A DNA stretch of 64,000 bases from Acinetobacter sp. ANC 4204 (lineage in GTDB: Bacteria; Pseudomonadota; Gammaproteobacteria; Pseudomonadales; Moraxellaceae), in the NCBI RefSeq assembly GCF_002135205.1, contig NZ_NEFZ01000003.1:186001-250000 (forward strand), in the 5' to 3' direction. Shown piece after piece: positions 62,788-64,000 of this stretch. Position numbers and translations under genes: made by a program. The notes under the pieces were generated by a model. The model did no database searches and was not told where the DNA came from. It worked only from the letters and a program-made list of their open reading frames with translations. Numbering within the stretch: position 1 is the stretch's first letter; every line of letters starts with the position of its first letter.

Positions 62788-63201
62788 ATGTTACATAATA
62801 CCCAAACCCAAGTTAAAAATAATACACAAGATCTCGTGAACAGCGCCGAGCTTTCTGCAACTCGGGTTCAGAACCCTACTGTACAAATGATTGGAAGTGA
62901 TGGGCGTTATAAAACCCTCAAAGAATTCTATCCTTTCTACCTTTCACAGCATGCAGATTCCACTTGCCGACGTTTACACTTTGTTGGAACAACGTGCGTG
63001 ATTGGAGTTGCTGCCATCGCAGCGATGACTAAAAATCCAAAAGTCCTGTGGGCTCTGCCTGTTGTCGGCTATGGTTTTGCGTGGATCGGCCATTTCTTTT
63101 TTGAACATAATAAACCAGCCACGTTTAAACAACCATTCTTTAGCTTAGTCTGTGACTTTAAAATGTATAAAGACATATTACTCAAACGCGTAGATTGGTA
63201 A
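62788..63201 (+). CDS. DUF962 / Mpo1-like membrane protein
   Basis: A 137-residue DUF962 protein. The family signature is FYPFYLSQHADSTCRRLHFVGT (from about residue 48), followed by two membrane helices and IGHFFFEHNKPATFKQP. The conserved histidines match those of yeast Mpo1, a dioxygenase that shortens 2-hydroxy fatty acids, so a lipid role is possible. The first 45 residues are polar and variable. AAAGGAAGAG precedes the ATG. Confidence 0.82.
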   Translation: MLHNTQTQVKNNTQDLVNSAELSATRVQNPTVQMIGSDGRYKTLKEFYPFYLSQHADSTCRRLHFVGTTCVIGVAAIAAMTKNPKVLWALPVVGYGFAWIGHFFFEHNKPATFKQPFFSLVCDFKMYKDILLKRVDW

Positions 63202-63249
63202 GTCAAATCGCAACGGTCCCCCTATCTTAATCAGGCCGTTGCATCAATG

Positions 63250-63867
63250 CTACAACAGCCAAACTTGTTGGGTAAGTTGTTTAATTTCGTCCATGTCATG
63301 GCTAACATACAGCATTGGAATTGCAGTTTCCTGCTGAGCTTTCTGAAAAAAGGGAATAATTTCTTGTTTATGGGCTGCATCCAGTGCAGATAAAGGCTCA
63401 TCTAATAACAATAAATTAGGTGAATATAATAGTGCTCGACCTAAGGCTACTCGTTGCTTTTCGCCCCCCGATAACTTGGTTGGCATACGACTCAGCAAAT
63501 GATTGAGTTTAAGTAATTCAACAATATAATCTGGGTCAAAGCGTCGACTGTCAGGCTGTATACGTTTATAACCAAACAATAAATTCTGCATGACGTTCAT
63601 ATGCGGAAATAATTGCGCATCCTGAAACACCAAACCGACACGGCGTTGCTGTGGCTTCAAGTTGATCTTACGTTCTGCATCAAACCACGTCTGATTTTTG
63701 ATTTTAATCCAACCACTTACTGGTGTATTTAAACCTGCAATTGCATGCAAAATACTGGTTTTGCCTGAACCCGAAGCTCCAAATAAACCCACTACATTCT
63801 GTTCGGACTTAAAGCTTTGCTCGAGTTCAAATTTGCCTAAATTGAGCCGAATATGACAATCAATCAT
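63250..63867 (-). CDS. modC: Molybdate ABC transporter ATPase, short form
   Basis: A 205-residue ABC ATPase with Walker A FGASGSGKTSIL, Q-loop VFQDAQLFPHMNV, signature LSGGEKQRVALGRALL and Walker B LLLLDEPLSALD. Gene order and sequence fit ModC. It stops right after the ATPase core (QVWLL) and lacks the C-terminal TOBE molybdate-sensing domain of the E. coli protein (about 350 residues). The start at 63867 is four bases after the modB stop. A longer in-frame start at 63930 would overlap modB. Confidence 0.85.
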   Translation of the reverse strand: MIDCHIRLNLGKFELEQSFKSEQNVVGLFGASGSGKTSILHAIAGLNTPVSGWIKIKNQTWFDAERKINLKPQQRRVGLVFQDAQLFPHMNVMQNLLFGYKRIQPDSRRFDPDYIVELLKLNHLLSRMPTKLSGGEKQRVALGRALLYSPNLLLLDEPLSALDAAHKQEIIPFFQKAQQETAIPMLYVSHDMDEIKQLTQQVWLL

Positions 63868-63871
63868 GGCC

Positions 63872-64000
63872 TTAATGCCCTCGCTTATTTTTCTGATAAC
63901 GATGAAACCATTGGGCAAACCACAAAGCAAGAAAAGCCACAGTTAATGACAATATAATCAGCCGCCATACCGCAGGTTCGGTATCAGGTTGTTGCATTAA
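63872..64000 (-). CDS. modB: Molybdate ABC permease, C-terminal fragment
   Basis: The open frame runs in from the window edge and ends at a TAA four bases before modC. The 42 residues contain a final membrane helix (WRLIILSLTVAFLALWFAQW) and a basic cytosolic tail (HRYQKNKRGH). The assignment as ModB rests on this topology and on its neighbour modC. Confidence 0.7.
   Translation of the reverse strand, partial: LMQQPDTEPAVWRLIILSLTVAFLALWFAQWFHRYQKNKRGH

Overview
The window is about 64 kb of chromosome from a gamma-proteobacterium, almost certainly an Acinetobacter. The best indicators are an Acr1-type fatty acyl-CoA reductase of the kind used in Acinetobacter wax-ester synthesis, the dispersed histidine genes, the short ModC, and the low-GC core genes closed by short hairpin-plus-T terminators. 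The species cannot be fixed from the sequence alone. Most of the window is ordinary core genome. One foreign block stands out: an island of about 23.7 kb at roughly 36.87-60.54 kb.

Layout of the left core (1-36.8 kb): the end of gltX followed by a tRNA-Glu; a Fur-box-controlled periplasmic protein; ettA; an O-acetylhomoserine sulfhydrylase; acr1; tex; an ompR/envZ pair separated by 303 bp; a CoA-transferase; two tRNA-Phe; hisB-hisH and later hisA and hisF, separated by unrelated genes; a XRE-cupin regulator divergent from an EamA transporter with two shared palindromic operators; an amine or amino-acid permease plus FAD oxidase pair; an array of six 22-bp repeats; thrB; an AraC regulator divergent from a hydroxylase-like membrane protein whose regulatory site is duplicated 0.75 kb away; aqpZ; a secreted-type nuclease; and kup.

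The island (36.87-60.54 kb) is inserted at the 3' end of a tRNA-Ser(GGA). It starts with a P4-type tyrosine integrase. Next is a minus-strand type I restriction-modification operon closely matching the EcoR124 (type IC) layout: hsdM, hsdS with two TAEL spacer repeats, a small RelA/SpoT-like nucleotide pyrophosphokinase gene, hsdR, and a decayed fic gene. Then come an AlpA regulator, a recombination module (Gp3/RDF-like, DUF932 and YqaJ exonuclease), a strongly structured non-coding segment, and several small exported proteins. A protein of unknown function, a second AlpA, an inovirus Gp2-type HUH replication protein with a degenerate paralogue, and finally a two-gene Hachiman defence system (hamA-hamB) complete it. 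Matching GGGGGA-rich repeats lie just inside both ends. The flank beyond the right end resembles the island's own left end, which suggests an older element was once there.

The right core (60.5-64 kb) holds a class II aldolase-family protein, an AraC regulator divergent from a DUF962 protein, and modC with the end of modB.

The most unusual items are the alarmone-synthetase-like gene inside the hsd operon, the duplicated AraC-type promoter that appears to drive a short terminated transcript, the 22-bp repeat array, the hairpin-rich region in the middle of the island, and the Gp2 paralogue that has lost its HUH histidines.
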